From Caldilineales bacterium (lineage in GTDB: Bacteria; Chloroflexota; Anaerolineae; J102): a stretch of DNA of 64,000 nucleotides. The DNA is taken from the NCBI GenBank assembly GCA_019695115.1, contig JAIBAP010000006.1:89664-153663 (forward strand), written 5' to 3'. The position numbers and the translations under genes are program-made. Below the pieces are notes generated by a model. It ran no database searches, was not told the origin of the DNA, and saw only the letters and a program-made list of their open reading frames with translations. Below are positions 8,156 to 19,064 of this stretch, in pieces. Position 1 is the stretch's first letter. Each line of letters begins with the position of its first letter.

Positions 8156-8588
8156 ATTTGATTTCTCCATTTGGGTGGGGTAGGATGGTCGTGGTGTGTG
8201 TGACGTGTGACGCGGCGCGCGGCGTGGGTCTTACGTCGGGCCGGGTTGCCAACTCTACGCCAGCGAACAATCGGTGGAATGGTATTCTAGCCTGCTTGAC
8301 GGCATACTACTTTTGGAGTATTCTGCCTTTTGAAGCAGCATTTCGGGTCGCGAAGCAGTCTTGTCGTCTTGTTTTCCAGGTGTGTAGACGTTTCTGGGCT
8401 GGCTTTGCGCACTTCCCCCCATCAGGTTTGTGCTCAGGCGTGCCATAGCGGCATTGAGATGGCGCGCGATCTTCATGGAGTTCTCGCGGAGGATTCGCAT
8501 CGAGGCAGGTCGGCTCGTTCGTAGAGTCGATGGCCCTGCGAAGTCAGCAAAACACTTGACAGGCTCGTTTCGGGTCTGACGGTCGACA
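8156..8588. other. Intergenic region between divergent ferritin and secreted peptidase genes
   Basis: About 430 bp with no convincing gene. It is less GC-rich than its surroundings near 8290-8350 and holds the plus-strand promoter candidate listed separately. No ribosome binding site precedes the ATG at 8589. Confidence 0.5.
8296..8324 (+). promoter_or_regulatory. Candidate sigma-70 type promoter
   Basis: TTGACG (8296-8301), a 17-nt spacer, then TATTCT (8319-8324) on the plus strand, about 265 bp upstream of the secreted peptidase gene. Spacing is ideal and the -35 box is near consensus. The long leader makes the assignment tentative. Confidence 0.4.
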
Positions 8589-11500
8589 ATGCAACGACGG
8601 ATTTCGACAACGTGGGCGGTGCCGATAATGCTCGCCCTCCTCCTTCTCTTGCTGGTGGTGTTCCTGGGGCCGGTCAATAGCGCCGCGTCCGCCCTCCAGG
8701 CTGACCAGGCTTCTGCTCTGGAGCCACAGGCCACGCCCACCACGGTCGTCCTCAGTCAGGGACTGAACGGCTATGCCGGCACGACCGACACCTGGCTGAA
8801 TTTCTTTGCCACCTCTACCAACTATGGCGCCGCCGATCGGTTTCAGGTGAGGGGTGGGGGGCAGGCCAGCGCCCTCGTGCGTTTCGATTTGTCGTCACTG
8901 CCGGCCGGCGCGACGATCCTCGACGCCCATCTGCAACTCCATACGATCGGACGATCTTCGGTTGGCCCGATCGATGTCGGCGCCTTTGGCCTGCGCCGGC
9001 CGTGGAAAGAGAACGAGGCGACGTGGGCTGAGGCGGCGGCGGGCGACCCGTGGGCCGGGCCAGGCGCCAGCAACCCTGATTTCGACAGGTTGCCAGCGTC
9101 ATCCTCGGTCGCCTCGGTATCAACGCTCAACGACGATTACGTCTGGAATGTGACGGATCTGGTGCAGGGCTGGTATGCCGACTCCTCCGGCAACAACGGC
9201 CTCATCCTGGTCGGTGTCAGCAGCACTCTAATCGCCTACGAATTTCAATCCTCATTTGGCGGCTACTTCGAAGATCGCCCGAAACTGGTCATCACCTATG
9301 TGGAGGGGACGGTAGAGACCTCCACGCCCACACCCACGTTCACGCCCTCAAGCAATACATCGACCCCGACCCCCAGCCCAACGCCCGTCCCCACCATTTC
9401 CGTCATCCTCAGCCAGGGGCGCGATGGCTACACCGGCACGAACGACACCTGGATCAACTCCTTTGCTACCACGGCCAATTACGGCGCGGCCACCTTGCTG
9501 GAGGTGCGAGGGGGCGGGCAATCGAGTTCGCTCGTGCGCTTTGATCTTTCATCCCTGCCAGCCGCCGGCATCACCATCCAGCGGGCGCGGCTGCGGTTGT
9601 ACAGCCTGTCGCGCTCGAACAGCGCCCCGGTCAATGTTGGGGCCTTCGGGCTGTTGCGGCCGTGGGCCGAGCACGAGGCCACCTGGGAGATGGCGATGGC
9701 CGGACAGCCGTGGCACAAGCCCGGCGCCACCGGCGACGACAGCGACCGCACCCGCGACCCGATCGCCGTCAGCCCGGTGCCGGCGGTCAATGTCTGGACG
9801 GATTGGGATGTCACACCCCTGGCAAACTTCTGGCACGACGTTCCGAGTGAGAATTTCGGCATCCTCTTGCAAGGGATCAGCCCCACGTTGGTGCAATATG
9901 ACTTCCAATCTTCATTTGGCGGCGATTGGCAGCAGCGCCCGCAGTTGGTGGTCGATTACAGCTTCGATCTGAACACCACCGACACGCCCACGCCCACGAT
10001 GACACCCACTTCGACCTCCAAACCTACCTCCACAGCCACCCGCACTCCCACGTCTACACCTACACCCACCCCCAGCCGCACGCCCACTTTTACCACCACC
10101 CCCACCGCCACCCCCAGTCGAACGCCCACTTCTACCACCACCCCCACGGTCACTCCCAGCCAAACGCCCACCCCCACAGCCACTCCCAGCCAAACGCCCA
10201 CCCCTACTGCTACCCCCACCTCCACGCCCGGCCCAACGGCTACGCCCACCCCCACGCCCACGCCATCGCCCACCCCCAGCCCGACGCCCACACCCACCCC
10301 AACCGCCACCTTCACCCCAACGCCGACTTTCACCCCCACCGCCACCCCCACGGCTACGGCCACGCTCACCCTCACGCTCACCCCGACGGCCACGCCCACC
10401 GGCCCTTCCTCGCCGCCTGATAGCTACGAAGACGATAACGCCTGCACCCGCGCCAACGTCATCCCCACGGATGGCTCGACTCAAACCCACAACTTCAACC
10501 GGCCGGGCGACCAGGATTGGATCAAATTCACCGCCGAAGAGCACAAGACCTACGTCATCGAGACCTCGAACATTGGCGCCGACCACAACGGCGTGCTCTC
10601 GATCTTCAACGCCTGCCAGAACCCGTCGCTTGGCTCGGCCGACAATGCTTTTGGGCAGACGCTGCGCCTGGAATGGGACGTCCAAACGGCCGGCGTCTAC
10701 TACCTGAAGATGCAGCAACACGATCCCACCATCTTCGGTCCGACTACCAACTATAACATCAGTGTCAGCAAGGACGTTTTGCCACCCTCGCCGCCGGCCA
10801 GCCTGCGCACCTCGGCCCTCGACCGCGCCCTGGCCATCCAGTGGCGGCGCAGCTCGGGCCGCGATGTTGCAGGCTATTACGTCTGGTTTGGCACCACATC
10901 CGGCTTCTACAGCGGTTTCGAGCCGGTAGATGGGGCGGATGTCACCTACTTTGAGCTGACCGGGCTACAGAATGGACTGCGCTATTACGTTGCCATCAGC
11001 GCCTACGACTTTTCGGGCAATGTCAGCAACCGCTCGTTGGAGATCAGCGCCCAGCCGGCTCCCCCGCCCGACCAGACGGCGCCGGTAGTTGCCATCGATC
11101 AGCCAACGGCCAACGCCGCCTATTCGACCACGCTCGGCATCCTCAGCGTCGGCGGCGCCGCGACCGACATTGCCAACAACCTCAGCCGGGCGCGGGTGCG
11201 CAACATCACCCGCAGCAAGGAATGGTGGGATTACAGTCTGGAGGGCGGGAGCGACTCGTTCCACATCGACAACGTCGAGTTGGGTCAGGGCGCCAACGAT
11301 ATCGAAGTCACCGTCTTCGATTCGGCTGGCAACCAGGGAACCGATAGCTTGACCATCAACCGCCTGACTTCTAGCCCCGGTTCGGTCATCATCCTGGCGG
11401 GGCGAAACGACACCAACAGTCTGCAAACCAATATCGAAAACGCCACCAACCGCGCCTATCGGGTGTTCAAGGGAGCCGGATTCAGCGACGACGACATCTA

Positions 11501-12473
11501 TTACCTGGCGCCTGTCTCCCAGGACCCGAACGGGGATGGCGTGTACAACGAAGTCGACGCCACGACGAGCGCCAGCAATCTGCAACAGGCGATCACGGTT
11601 TGGGCGGCGAGCGGCGGGCGGGTTGGCCCTGGCAAGCCGCTCTATCTCTACATGATGGATCATGGCGAGATCGACTATTTCTGCGCCGACGGCTGCACCT
11701 CGTCGGGTCGCTTCACTGCCCGTTCGTTGGATGGCTGGTTGGGCAGTCTGGAAAGCAGCAGCAGCGTGGATCAGATCAATATCATCGTCGAGGCCTGCCA
11801 TTCCGGCAGCTTCATCGACCGCAGCGGCGAACCTCTGCAGAGCATTTCGCGCTCGGGCCGGGTGGTCATCACCTCGACCAACCGCGACAACAATGCCTAT
11901 GCCTCGGCCCAGGGCGCCTATTTCTCCGATTCCTTCTTCTCGTGCGTGGCGGCCAGCAACAGCTTGCGCTTCTGCTTCGACCAGGCCCGCTCTGCCATCG
12001 CCGCCACTGGCAACCTGCAACAACCGTGGATGGACGACAACGGCGACGGCCTCAGCAACACCCTCGATGGTTCGCTGGCGCAGGGCCGCTACGTCACACA
12101 CTTCTTTGGCATCTCGCCCCCTCGCTTCGTGGCAGCGACGGTGAGGGTGGTGGGTGGCAATGGCGTCTTGGAAGCCCGCCTGGAAAGCGGCTCCGAGCCG
12201 GTCGAGTTGGTGTGGGCGGCGGTCTATGCGCCGTCGTTCCAAGAACCAGACAACACCACGCTCGACCTGGGGGTGCCGTTGGTGGCCCTGAGCGCAGTTC
12301 CAGGCCAGCCGGACCTCTATCGCGCCACGTACAACGGTGGTTTCATCGAACCAGGCGCTTATCGTGTGGTTTTCTACGCCCAAGACCGCGTCGAAAGCTA
12401 CGCCCAGCCCTGGCTGCTCATCAGTGGGGGGGCGCAGGTCTTTCTGCCCATGGCCCTGCGCGCCAGTCACTGA
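8589..12473 (+). CDS. Secreted multidomain caspase-fold (C13/C14-like) peptidase with DNRLRE and PPC domains
   Basis: 1294 residues with a signal peptide ([22 protein letters not shown]). In order: two DNRLRE-type beta domains (about 50-235 and 275-460, each with [15 protein letters not shown] cores), a long Thr/Pro linker (about 465-610), a PPC-type domain ([13 protein letters not shown]...QDWIKF), a fibronectin III-like domain ([19 protein letters not shown]), and a cysteine peptidase domain from about 930. The catalytic pair is His1025 (MMDHGE) and Cys1070 (VEACHSGSF), the layout of clan CD enzymes. It ends in [11 protein letters not shown], the C-terminal signature shared by five secreted proteins here. 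No ribosome binding site is seen; an ATG 14 codons in is an alternative start. Confidence 0.85.
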   Translation: MQRRISTTWAVPIMLALLLLLLVVFLGPVNSAASALQADQASALEPQATPTTVVLSQGLNGYAGTTDTWLNFFATSTNYGAADRFQVRGGGQASALVRFDLSSLPAGATILDAHLQLHTIGRSSVGPIDVGAFGLRRPWKENEATWAEAAAGDPWAGPGASNPDFDRLPASSSVASVSTLNDDYVWNVTDLVQGWYADSSGNNGLILVGVSSTLIAYEFQSSFGGYFEDRPKLVITYVEGTVETSTPTPTFTPSSNTSTPTPSPTPVPTISVILSQGRDGYTGTNDTWINSFATTANYGAATLLEVRGGGQSSSLVRFDLSSLPAAGITIQRARLRLYSLSRSNSAPVNVGAFGLLRPWAEHEATWEMAMAGQPWHKPGATGDDSDRTRDPIAVSPVPAVNVWTDWDVTPLANFWHDVPSENFGILLQGISPTLVQYDFQSSFGGDWQQRPQLVVDYSFDLNTTDTPTPTMTPTSTSKPTSTATRTPTSTPTPTPSRTPTFTTTPTATPSRTPTSTTTPTVTPSQTPTPTATPSQTPTPTATPTSTPGPTATPTPTPTPSPTPSPTPTPTPTATFTPTPTFTPTATPTATATLTLTLTPTATPTGPSSPPDSYEDDNACTRANVIPTDGSTQTHNFNRPGDQDWIKFTAEEHKTYVIETSNIGADHNGVLSIFNACQNPSLGSADNAFGQTLRLEWDVQTAGVYYLKMQQHDPTIFGPTTNYNISVSKDVLPPSPPASLRTSALDRALAIQWRRSSGRDVAGYYVWFGTTSGFYSGFEPVDGADVTYFELTGLQNGLRYYVAISAYDFSGNVSNRSLEISAQPAPPPDQTAPVVAIDQPTANAAYSTTLGILSVGGAATDIANNLSRARVRNITRSKEWWDYSLEGGSDSFHIDNVELGQGANDIEVTVFDSAGNQGTDSLTINRLTSSPGSVIILAGRNDTNSLQTNIENATNRAYRVFKGAGFSDDDIYYLAPVSQDPNGDGVYNEVDATTSASNLQQAITVWAASGGRVGPGKPLYLYMMDHGEIDYFCADGCTSSGRFTARSLDGWLGSLESSSSVDQINIIVEACHSGSFIDRSGEPLQSISRSGRVVITSTNRDNNAYASAQGAYFSDSFFSCVAASNSLRFCFDQARSAIAATGNLQQPWMDDNGDGLSNTLDGSLAQGRYVTHFFGISPPRFVAATVRVVGGNGVLEARLESGSEPVELVWAAVYAPSFQEPDNTTLDLGVPLVALSAVPGQPDLYRATYNGGFIEPGAYRVVFYAQDRVESYAQPWLLISGGAQVFLPMALRASH

Positions 12474-12569
12474 AAAGGAGGCACAACCGCAACTGAACCC
12501 AAACACCCCTCGACTACTCACCACTCTACCCTGTCACATCTCATGCAACCCTCAGGAGGGAGGGAATCT

Positions 12570-14651
12570 ATGAATGCGAACAATCCCACTCAGGCGCGGC
12601 GCCGGCTGTTGTTGGCAGTCCTGACGCTCGCTCTGACACTCATCGTGATCGTGCCGCTGGTCGTGGCGCAACCGGCCCCGGCCCCGGCGGCGCCCGGCGC
12701 GCCCGGCGCATCCAGCCCGGCCGCCCTCGACCCCGCCGGCGCCCTCGGCGCCGATGACGGCGTCCTCGATGTCGGCGCCGAGCACCAGGCCGACGGCCCG
12801 CCCTACGGCTCCAGCCCTGGCGACCTGCCCATCTGCCAGACCTCGGCCAACAATTTCTACTGGCGGATGCGCAACATCGGCGGCTACACCGGCTCCAACA
12901 GCTTCCTCTACGCCAACAGCCTGGCCTGGGAAACAGACTGGAAGAGATCGGCCTTAGGCGGCTCGGAGGAAATCTACGCCGACAACGTCGATATCGCCTA
13001 CTACTGCGACCACGGCAGCAACGGCGCCGTCTACTTCCCCTGGGGCCACACCGATAACTGGCTCGTGCCCAACGATTGCTACGGCTCGTGGGGCACCAAG
13101 GACAACGAGTGGATGGCCTTTGGCACCTGTCTGACCCTGACCGACCGCGGTGGCTGGGCCAACTGCATGAATGGCCAACACCTGATCGCCGGCTACATCA
13201 CCGTCTCCTATGATTCCGACGAAGGCGGCGAATGGGCCAATCGGCTGCTGGCCGGCAACACCGTCACCCAGGCCTGGTTCGGGATGTGCGACGCCACTCA
13301 GCCCAGCAGCGTGGTGGCCCGCGTCATCGCCGAAGACTGGCGCCATTTCAGCGACCGCATCTGGAATCGCGGCGGCCCGGCCTATGGCGACATCGTCGAC
13401 AGCTGGTACTACTGGCAAGACCACCAATGCTACAAGGCCCCGCCCAAGATCATCGACCCTGACTCGATCACGGCCATGCCGGCCTATGTCGTGCAGGATC
13501 GGGCAGTGAACACGGACTTCGTGCAGAACATCGCCGGCGCGCTGGGTCTGGAAGGCCAGGCCACGCTGGACAACGGCGTCTACACCCTAGTCGACACCAC
13601 CGGCGGCATGACGCACACGCTGACGGTCGATGCGGCTTCGGGCGGCTATCAGTACCAGAACAATAGCACGCTCTGGGTGGCGCCCGATCCCAGCGAGCCG
13701 GCCGCCCTCCCCGACCCGGCGGAAGCGATGCACCTGGCCGATAACTTCTTCCTGGCGAACGCCCAAGCCCTGCCCGGCGCTTCCTATCTGGCCAATGGCT
13801 CTGCCTTTACCGAGCAAGTGACCCAGGCGGAGCGCGGCGGCGGCTTTCTGGGGGCGGATCGCATCGTCCAGGAGCAGGGTGTGGATGTCATGGTCGCCTA
13901 CGGCCGCAATCTGACCGTGGGTCTGGCCCAGGGCGGCACGACTGAAGTCTCGGTCGCAGGCCCCGGCGCCGGCACCAAGTACTACATCGCCCAGGCTGCC
14001 ACCGCGCAAGACGCCCTGGCCGGCGGCCCCGCCGGCGTCGTTGGCGGCTCGCGCGATGTGAGCATGGGCGCGTCTATCGCCGTCCAGGACTCCGATAAGG
14101 CCTGGGAGGCGTTCGAGGCCGATCATCAACTGGCCATTGTCACCATCCCGCTGGACGCCGACCACTTCGAGCGCCATCCCATCTCCGACACGCTGGCCTA
14201 CTACGAGCAGCCACACGGCATCTCGCAGCAGGAACTGATCCCGGTCTGGGTCTTCAATGCCGACCTGTTCAAGGGCCAGGACCTGCTGGTGGCCAACGCC
14301 CTCATCTACGTCCCCGCCTCGCCCGACTACTACCCGCCTACGGGACAGATCATCAGCCCCGCCGATGGCTTCGGCGCCGTGGCCGGACAGCAGATCACCT
14401 TCAAGGCGCAGGCAACCGGCGGCTTCGGACCATTCACCTACGACTGGTCTTCCAGCGTCGATGGCCCGTTGGGCACGGGGGCTGAGATCATGGCAGCCCT
14501 GAGCGGTGCAGCCCACCCTGAACAGGATGGCCCCACGCCGCACAGCATCAGCGTCAAGATCACCAACGCCAACGGTCAGTCGCGTACGCTCACTGTCGGG
14601 GTCACTGTCGGTCGACCGATCTACTTGCCCATGCACCTGTTCGCTCACTGA
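12570..14651 (+). CDS. Secreted DUF6345-like protein with His/Cys pair resembling a cysteine peptidase
   Basis: 693 residues from the ATG at 12570, preceded by a GGAGGGAGGG ribosome binding site; a frame start 27 nt upstream would use up that site. A signal peptide (LLLAVLTLALTLIVIVPLVVAQ) is followed by an Ala/Pro-rich stretch. The core has YYCDHGSNGAVYF (His148) and WMAFGTCLTL (Cys187), the arrangement of DUF6345 proteins, which look related to clan CD peptidases. Near residue 590 a PPTGQIISPADG segment starts an Ig-like domain. The C-terminus is RPIYLPMHLFAH. It lies 96 bp after the previous peptidase gene. Peptidase activity is inferred only from the His/Cys arrangement. Confidence 0.72.
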   Translation: MNANNPTQARRRLLLAVLTLALTLIVIVPLVVAQPAPAPAAPGAPGASSPAALDPAGALGADDGVLDVGAEHQADGPPYGSSPGDLPICQTSANNFYWRMRNIGGYTGSNSFLYANSLAWETDWKRSALGGSEEIYADNVDIAYYCDHGSNGAVYFPWGHTDNWLVPNDCYGSWGTKDNEWMAFGTCLTLTDRGGWANCMNGQHLIAGYITVSYDSDEGGEWANRLLAGNTVTQAWFGMCDATQPSSVVARVIAEDWRHFSDRIWNRGGPAYGDIVDSWYYWQDHQCYKAPPKIIDPDSITAMPAYVVQDRAVNTDFVQNIAGALGLEGQATLDNGVYTLVDTTGGMTHTLTVDAASGGYQYQNNSTLWVAPDPSEPAALPDPAEAMHLADNFFLANAQALPGASYLANGSAFTEQVTQAERGGGFLGADRIVQEQGVDVMVAYGRNLTVGLAQGGTTEVSVAGPGAGTKYYIAQAATAQDALAGGPAGVVGGSRDVSMGASIAVQDSDKAWEAFEADHQLAIVTIPLDADHFERHPISDTLAYYEQPHGISQQELIPVWVFNADLFKGQDLLVANALIYVPASPDYYPPTGQIISPADGFGAVAGQQITFKAQATGGFGPFTYDWSSSVDGPLGTGAEIMAALSGAAHPEQDGPTPHSISVKITNANGQSRTLTVGVTVGRPIYLPMHLFAH

Positions 14652-14668
14652 TCGTTCCATCCTCGTTC

Positions 14669-14700
14669 GGGTTGGCGGGGCTATCCGGCCCCGCCAACCC
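14669..14700 (+). terminator. 13-bp GC hairpin between two secreted protein genes
   Basis: GGGTTGGCGGGGC (14669-14681) pairs perfectly with 14688-14700 around a 6-nt loop. It lies 18 nt after the DUF6345-like stop and 62 nt before the next ATG. There is no T-run, so it may be a processing or attenuation structure rather than a full terminator. Confidence 0.5.
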
Positions 14701-14762
14701 ACCCATTTCGTTTCCGTCCGGCCCCGTCCGGACACCCCACCACCGCCCTGGGAGGCAGGCTG

Positions 14763-17700
14763 ATGAGCGACTCCACCACCCCATCCGGCGCCGCTGGCGC
14801 CCAAACACGCACCCGGCGGCCCCTGGGCTGGTTGCCTGGCGCCGCCGGCATCGCCCTCATCGTTGTCTTGCTGTCGTGGGCAGCGTTGTCGCCAGTGCAA
14901 GGAGCCGCGCCGGGCAGTCTGCTGCCATTCCTCGCCCCTCAGAACCCCGGCCCCGACCTGGTAATCAGCACGCTCCGCCTTTCCCAGGCCGTCCCCGCTG
15001 CCAACACACCGGTCGATATCGAAGTCCGCGTCACCAACCAGGGCACCACCGCCAGCCCCGCCTTCTTCACCTATCTCTACACCGATCTGGCCGCCCCCCC
15101 CACCCCCGGCACGCCCGACCGCACCTTCTTCCAATATTTCGGCCTCAACCCTGGCCAATCGATCACCTTCACCTACCAGGGCCATACTTTTGCCACCGTC
15201 GGTTGCGACCACAATGTCTATGCCTGGGTCGATCGCGACAACGAGGTTGTCGAAGACAACGAAGAAAACAACCTCAGCCTGATCACCTTCTGCGTGGGGA
15301 CGACGCCGACTCCCACGGCCACGCCCTCTCCCACGATCTCCCCGACCCCCACACTCACGCCCACCGCCACGGATACCCCCACCCCGGCCCCCTGCCAGGC
15401 TGACGCCTTCGAGCCGGACCTCACCTGTGGCGCTGCTGCCGCCATCACCACCAACGGCCTGCAACAAATCCGCAACCTCTGTCCCGTCGGCGACGAAGAC
15501 TGGGCCAAATTCACCGCCACCGCCGGGATCACCTATACCGTCGCCACCTCCAACACCGGCGTCGACGCCGACACCGTCCTGGCGGTCTATAACCAGTGCA
15601 ACCAGCCGCCCGCCAGCACCAGCGACCCGGCCTTTGGCAATGGCGCCCAACTGGTCTTCCAGGCCCCCACCACGGGGACTTACTATGTCCGGGTCAAGCA
15701 CCACAACGCCACCTACGGCCAAAACGCCTCCTATCAGCTTTCCGTCACCGGCGCCACCGACTGCGCCGGCGATACCTTCGAGCAAGACAATTCGTGTTCT
15801 GCAGCCCGCGATGTGACAGTGGGCGGCCCGCTCCAGCGCCGTCGCTTCTGCGCCTCGCAGGATGCCGATTGGATCAAGTTCCCGGCCTCCAGCGGCGCCA
15901 CCTATGCCATCACCCCCACCCTGGTTGGCCCCGATGCCCATCCTCAACTGACCGTGCTCGACCAATGTGGCGCCCAGACGCCGGTCACGCAGGGCCAGAA
16001 CCTGCAATGGACGGCCGCCGCCGACCAGACCTATTACATCGGCATCCAGAACCAGAACCCCGACATCTTCGGCCCCACCACCAACTATGACCTGCGGGTG
16101 CAGATGACAGCCTGCGCCCCGGACGATTTCGAGGGCGACAACACCCCCACGGACGCCAGCCTCTCGCTCCCCACCGGCGCCGGGCAGGACCACGACTTCT
16201 GCCCGTTGGGCGATCTGGACTGGACGCGCTTCCAGGCTCAGGCGGGGCAACTGTATGTGATGGAAACCTTCGAGTTGGCCGACGACGCTGACACCAAGAT
16301 CTGCCTCTACCAGGCCGACGGCAGCACTCAGATCGCCTGCAACGACGATGGCGGCGGCGCCCTGGCCTCGCGGCTGCGCTGGACGGCCGCTGCTGCCGGC
16401 GACTACTATCTGCGGGTCGAGAACCGCAAGAGCGGGGTCAGCGGCCCCACCACCGGCTACAATCTGGCCATCACCGCCGGCGAAACCTACGACGCCTTCG
16501 AGCAGGATGGAACCAAGGATCTGGCCAAGACCATCGCCAGCGATGGCACGCCCCAACACCACAACTTCACGCCCGATGGCGACCAGGACTGGGTGAAGTT
16601 CGAGGCCGTGGCCGGCGAACCGTATACGATGCAATCGGCCTGCGTGGGCGGCGATTGCGACACGATCATGCACCTGATCGGCAGCGACGGGACGACCGAG
16701 CTGAGCCAGAACGACGACTACGGCTCCGGCCCCGGTTCGCGCATTACCTACATCTTCCCGCAGGCGGGGACCTACTACGTGCGGGTGCATCACTATCGCT
16801 CCAACCGGTCGGGCAACGGCACCCGCTACGACCTGACCGTGACCCGCAACTACCAGCCGCCGACGCCCACCCCCACCGCCACCCCCACCACCTCTGGCGG
16901 CCCCACCCCCACGCCCACCGTCACCCCACCCGCTTCCGGCATCCAAACACTCATCGTCACCAACCGCGAGCGCCTGTCTGCGCTCTACGGCGAGACTGCG
17001 GCCACAGATGTGATGAACGCCCTCGCCCTCCTGGCTGACCACCCCCTGGTCAAGGGCCAGATCGTCCAGGTGGAGAACAACGCCGCCGCCAACACGGCTT
17101 ACATCCAATGGGCCAACAACTTGCGCGACACCAACGCCACTCAAGCCGTCAGCGCCGCCGTCCGCAATGTGATCCTTTCCTATCTGGCCAACAACCCCAA
17201 CGTGCAGTACATCGTGTTGGTGGGCAACGACATGGTGATCCCGTTCCGGCGCTTTCCCGACCGCACCCGCTATTCCGAAAGCCGTTACCAGGCCTTTGTG
17301 ACCGGCAACACCACCATCTGGGCTGCCTGCCGCGACAACATGGCCCTGACCGACGACTACTACGCCGACCGTGAGCCGAACCTGGTGGGCGGGCGCGAGA
17401 TCTACGTGCCCGATTTCGGCCTGGGCCGGCTGCCCGAAGGCCCGAACGAGATCACCGTCTTCATCAACAATTTCATCGCCAACAGCGAAATCCATCTCCA
17501 ACGGGCGCTCGTCACCGGCTACGATTTTGTCGCCGATACCGGCGTCAACATCTCGACCACCATCTCCTCTGACCTGGGGCCGGATGGCTCGGTCGATGGC
17601 GGTCTCAACGGCGAATTTTGGCAGGCGTCGAGCTTACGCGAGCGCCAGCTCAACACCGTTCCCCGCTTCGATGTTCAGTCCATCAACGGCCACGCCAGCC

Positions 17701-18986
17701 ATCATCTGGAAGGCGCTCCCGTGGGTGGCTCGGTAGCCGATACTGATATCCGCAGCTACGGCTCGTCGGATCTGCGCGGGAGCCTGGTGTTCACGGTGGG
17801 CTGTCATTCGGGTCTGAACGACGTGGGGGGCTTACCGGCCGGCCTCGATCTGGCGCAGGCCTTCTTTGGGCGCGGGGCCAACTACATCGCCAACACCGGC
17901 TATGGCTGGGGGTCGAACAACGGTTTGGGCTGGTCCGAGCGTCTGATGAGCAATTTCACCAAAGAGTGGACAAAGGGCGCGTCGGTGCCTATCGGCCGGG
18001 CGTTCATGGCGGCCAAACAGCGCTATTTCACCGAAACGAGCAATTTCGACGCTTACGACGAGAAGGCGATGCAGGAATCGACTCTCTACGGGCTACCGCA
18101 GTACCGCCTGGTCAGCGGCGGCGTCCTCGGCCCTGAGGACCCCTTCCCTGGCGTCAGCTTCACCACCACCCTGCCCCTGGGCGACGAAGAAGTCAACGTC
18201 GGCAAGCTCGACCTCAGCCTCAACGGTTCCTTCACCGCCCTGGACGAGACACAGACCACCGACGGCGCCTTCTACAGCATCAACGACAGCACGCAGGTGG
18301 CCGCCAACCAGCCCGTGCAGCCGCAGATCTACGCCAATGTCACCTCGCAGACGGCGGGCCGCGCCCACGGGGTGATCATCCGCGGGGGCAGCTACACCGA
18401 TGTCCCGGCCGTGGACCCGTTGGTGGCGCAGCCGGTGCACGAGTGGGTGCCCCGCGCCGATTGGGCCGAGCCGGCCGCCCTCAGCGACGGCTGGTGGCCG
18501 CCAGAACCGGCCAATGTCCAGGCGCTGGATACGGGCCGGCCGCTGGATCAACTCGTCACCCAGATCGGGCAGTTCGATGCCTCAACCGGGCAGCAGCGGC
18601 TGTACGACGATATGAGCCTCGACCTGCTGTACTCGGACAGCGAGGACTGGACCCCGCCGGCGATCACGCTGGTGAGCGAGAGCGTGGATCTACACCGGCG
18701 GGTGGCAAAGGTGAAGGTCGAGGCCAGCGATCCATCCGGGATCATGGCGGTGGTCGTCCTCTACACCCATGGCGACGGCGTCTGGAGCGACCAGGACCTC
18801 GATTTCGACATCGCCGCCGACAAATGGTTGGGCGAGATCCCGGCCACCGAGCGGACAAGCTATTGGGTGCAGGTGATCGACAAAGCCGGCAACGTCGCCT
18901 CTGACACCAACAAGGGCTATTACTACGCCCTGGCCGAGAGCTTCCGCCAGTTGTTCTTGCCCACGCTGTTGCGTCTGCGGCCATGA
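14763..18986 (+). CDS. Secreted gingipain-like (C25) cysteine peptidase with CARDB and repeated PPC domains
   Basis: 1407 residues; GGGAGG 9 nt upstream supports the ATG. After a signal anchor (GIALIVVLLSWAALSPVQG) comes a CARDB domain (PDLVISTLRLSQAVPAANT), a Thr/Pro linker, then five PPC-type domains with recurring D.FE.D.........DWxKF cores. From about residue 725 there is a C25-like catalytic region: QTLIVTNRERLSALYG, QYIVLVGNDMVIPFRRFPD, His977 in INGHASHH and Cys1014 in FTVGCHSGL, the His/Cys order of gingipains. An Ig-like segment and the tail QLFLPTLLRLRP close it. It probably digests extracellular or surface protein. The repeated PPC modules are usually removed or used for substrate or wall contact. 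Confidence 0.87.
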   Translation: MSDSTTPSGAAGAQTRTRRPLGWLPGAAGIALIVVLLSWAALSPVQGAAPGSLLPFLAPQNPGPDLVISTLRLSQAVPAANTPVDIEVRVTNQGTTASPAFFTYLYTDLAAPPTPGTPDRTFFQYFGLNPGQSITFTYQGHTFATVGCDHNVYAWVDRDNEVVEDNEENNLSLITFCVGTTPTPTATPSPTISPTPTLTPTATDTPTPAPCQADAFEPDLTCGAAAAITTNGLQQIRNLCPVGDEDWAKFTATAGITYTVATSNTGVDADTVLAVYNQCNQPPASTSDPAFGNGAQLVFQAPTTGTYYVRVKHHNATYGQNASYQLSVTGATDCAGDTFEQDNSCSAARDVTVGGPLQRRRFCASQDADWIKFPASSGATYAITPTLVGPDAHPQLTVLDQCGAQTPVTQGQNLQWTAAADQTYYIGIQNQNPDIFGPTTNYDLRVQMTACAPDDFEGDNTPTDASLSLPTGAGQDHDFCPLGDLDWTRFQAQAGQLYVMETFELADDADTKICLYQADGSTQIACNDDGGGALASRLRWTAAAAGDYYLRVENRKSGVSGPTTGYNLAITAGETYDAFEQDGTKDLAKTIASDGTPQHHNFTPDGDQDWVKFEAVAGEPYTMQSACVGGDCDTIMHLIGSDGTTELSQNDDYGSGPGSRITYIFPQAGTYYVRVHHYRSNRSGNGTRYDLTVTRNYQPPTPTPTATPTTSGGPTPTPTVTPPASGIQTLIVTNRERLSALYGETAATDVMNALALLADHPLVKGQIVQVENNAAANTAYIQWANNLRDTNATQAVSAAVRNVILSYLANNPNVQYIVLVGNDMVIPFRRFPDRTRYSESRYQAFVTGNTTIWAACRDNMALTDDYYADREPNLVGGREIYVPDFGLGRLPEGPNEITVFINNFIANSEIHLQRALVTGYDFVADTGVNISTTISSDLGPDGSVDGGLNGEFWQASSLRERQLNTVPRFDVQSINGHASHHLEGAPVGGSVADTDIRSYGSSDLRGSLVFTVGCHSGLNDVGGLPAGLDLAQAFFGRGANYIANTGYGWGSNNGLGWSERLMSNFTKEWTKGASVPIGRAFMAAKQRYFTETSNFDAYDEKAMQESTLYGLPQYRLVSGGVLGPEDPFPGVSFTTTLPLGDEEVNVGKLDLSLNGSFTALDETQTTDGAFYSINDSTQVAANQPVQPQIYANVTSQTAGRAHGVIIRGGSYTDVPAVDPLVAQPVHEWVPRADWAEPAALSDGWWPPEPANVQALDTGRPLDQLVTQIGQFDASTGQQRLYDDMSLDLLYSDSEDWTPPAITLVSESVDLHRRVAKVKVEASDPSGIMAVVVLYTHGDGVWSDQDLDFDIAADKWLGEIPATERTSYWVQVIDKAGNVASDTNKGYYYALAESFRQLFLPTLLRLRP

Positions 18987-18990
18987 GTCT

Positions 18991-19019
18991 TTGACTCCCT
19001 TTGGCCTCTGCATTATGAT
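18991..19019 (+). promoter_or_regulatory. Strong sigma-70 type promoter for the AbrB-like/malate synthase operon
   Basis: TTGACT (18991-18996), a 17-nt spacer, and TATGAT (19014-19019). Transcription would begin near 19026, which places the upstream ATG at 19029 almost at the transcript end and favours the internal ATG at 19065 as start. Confidence 0.6.
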
Positions 19020-19064
19020 CCTGTCCTGATGAAAACAACCACCGTCACGACCAGGTCAGAGAAC

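Noticed and set aside
8255..8743. 162-codon minus-strand frame across the ferritin/peptidase gap
   Set aside because: No ribosome binding site or motif, overlaps the signal peptide of the plus-strand gene, and composition is not protein-like.
13587..17501. 1304-codon open frame on the minus strand opposite the DUF6345-like and gingipain-like genes
   Set aside because: It is antisense to two clear secreted genes, crosses their boundary, and reads as Gly/Val/Arg-rich sequence without domains. High GC at third positions creates such frames.
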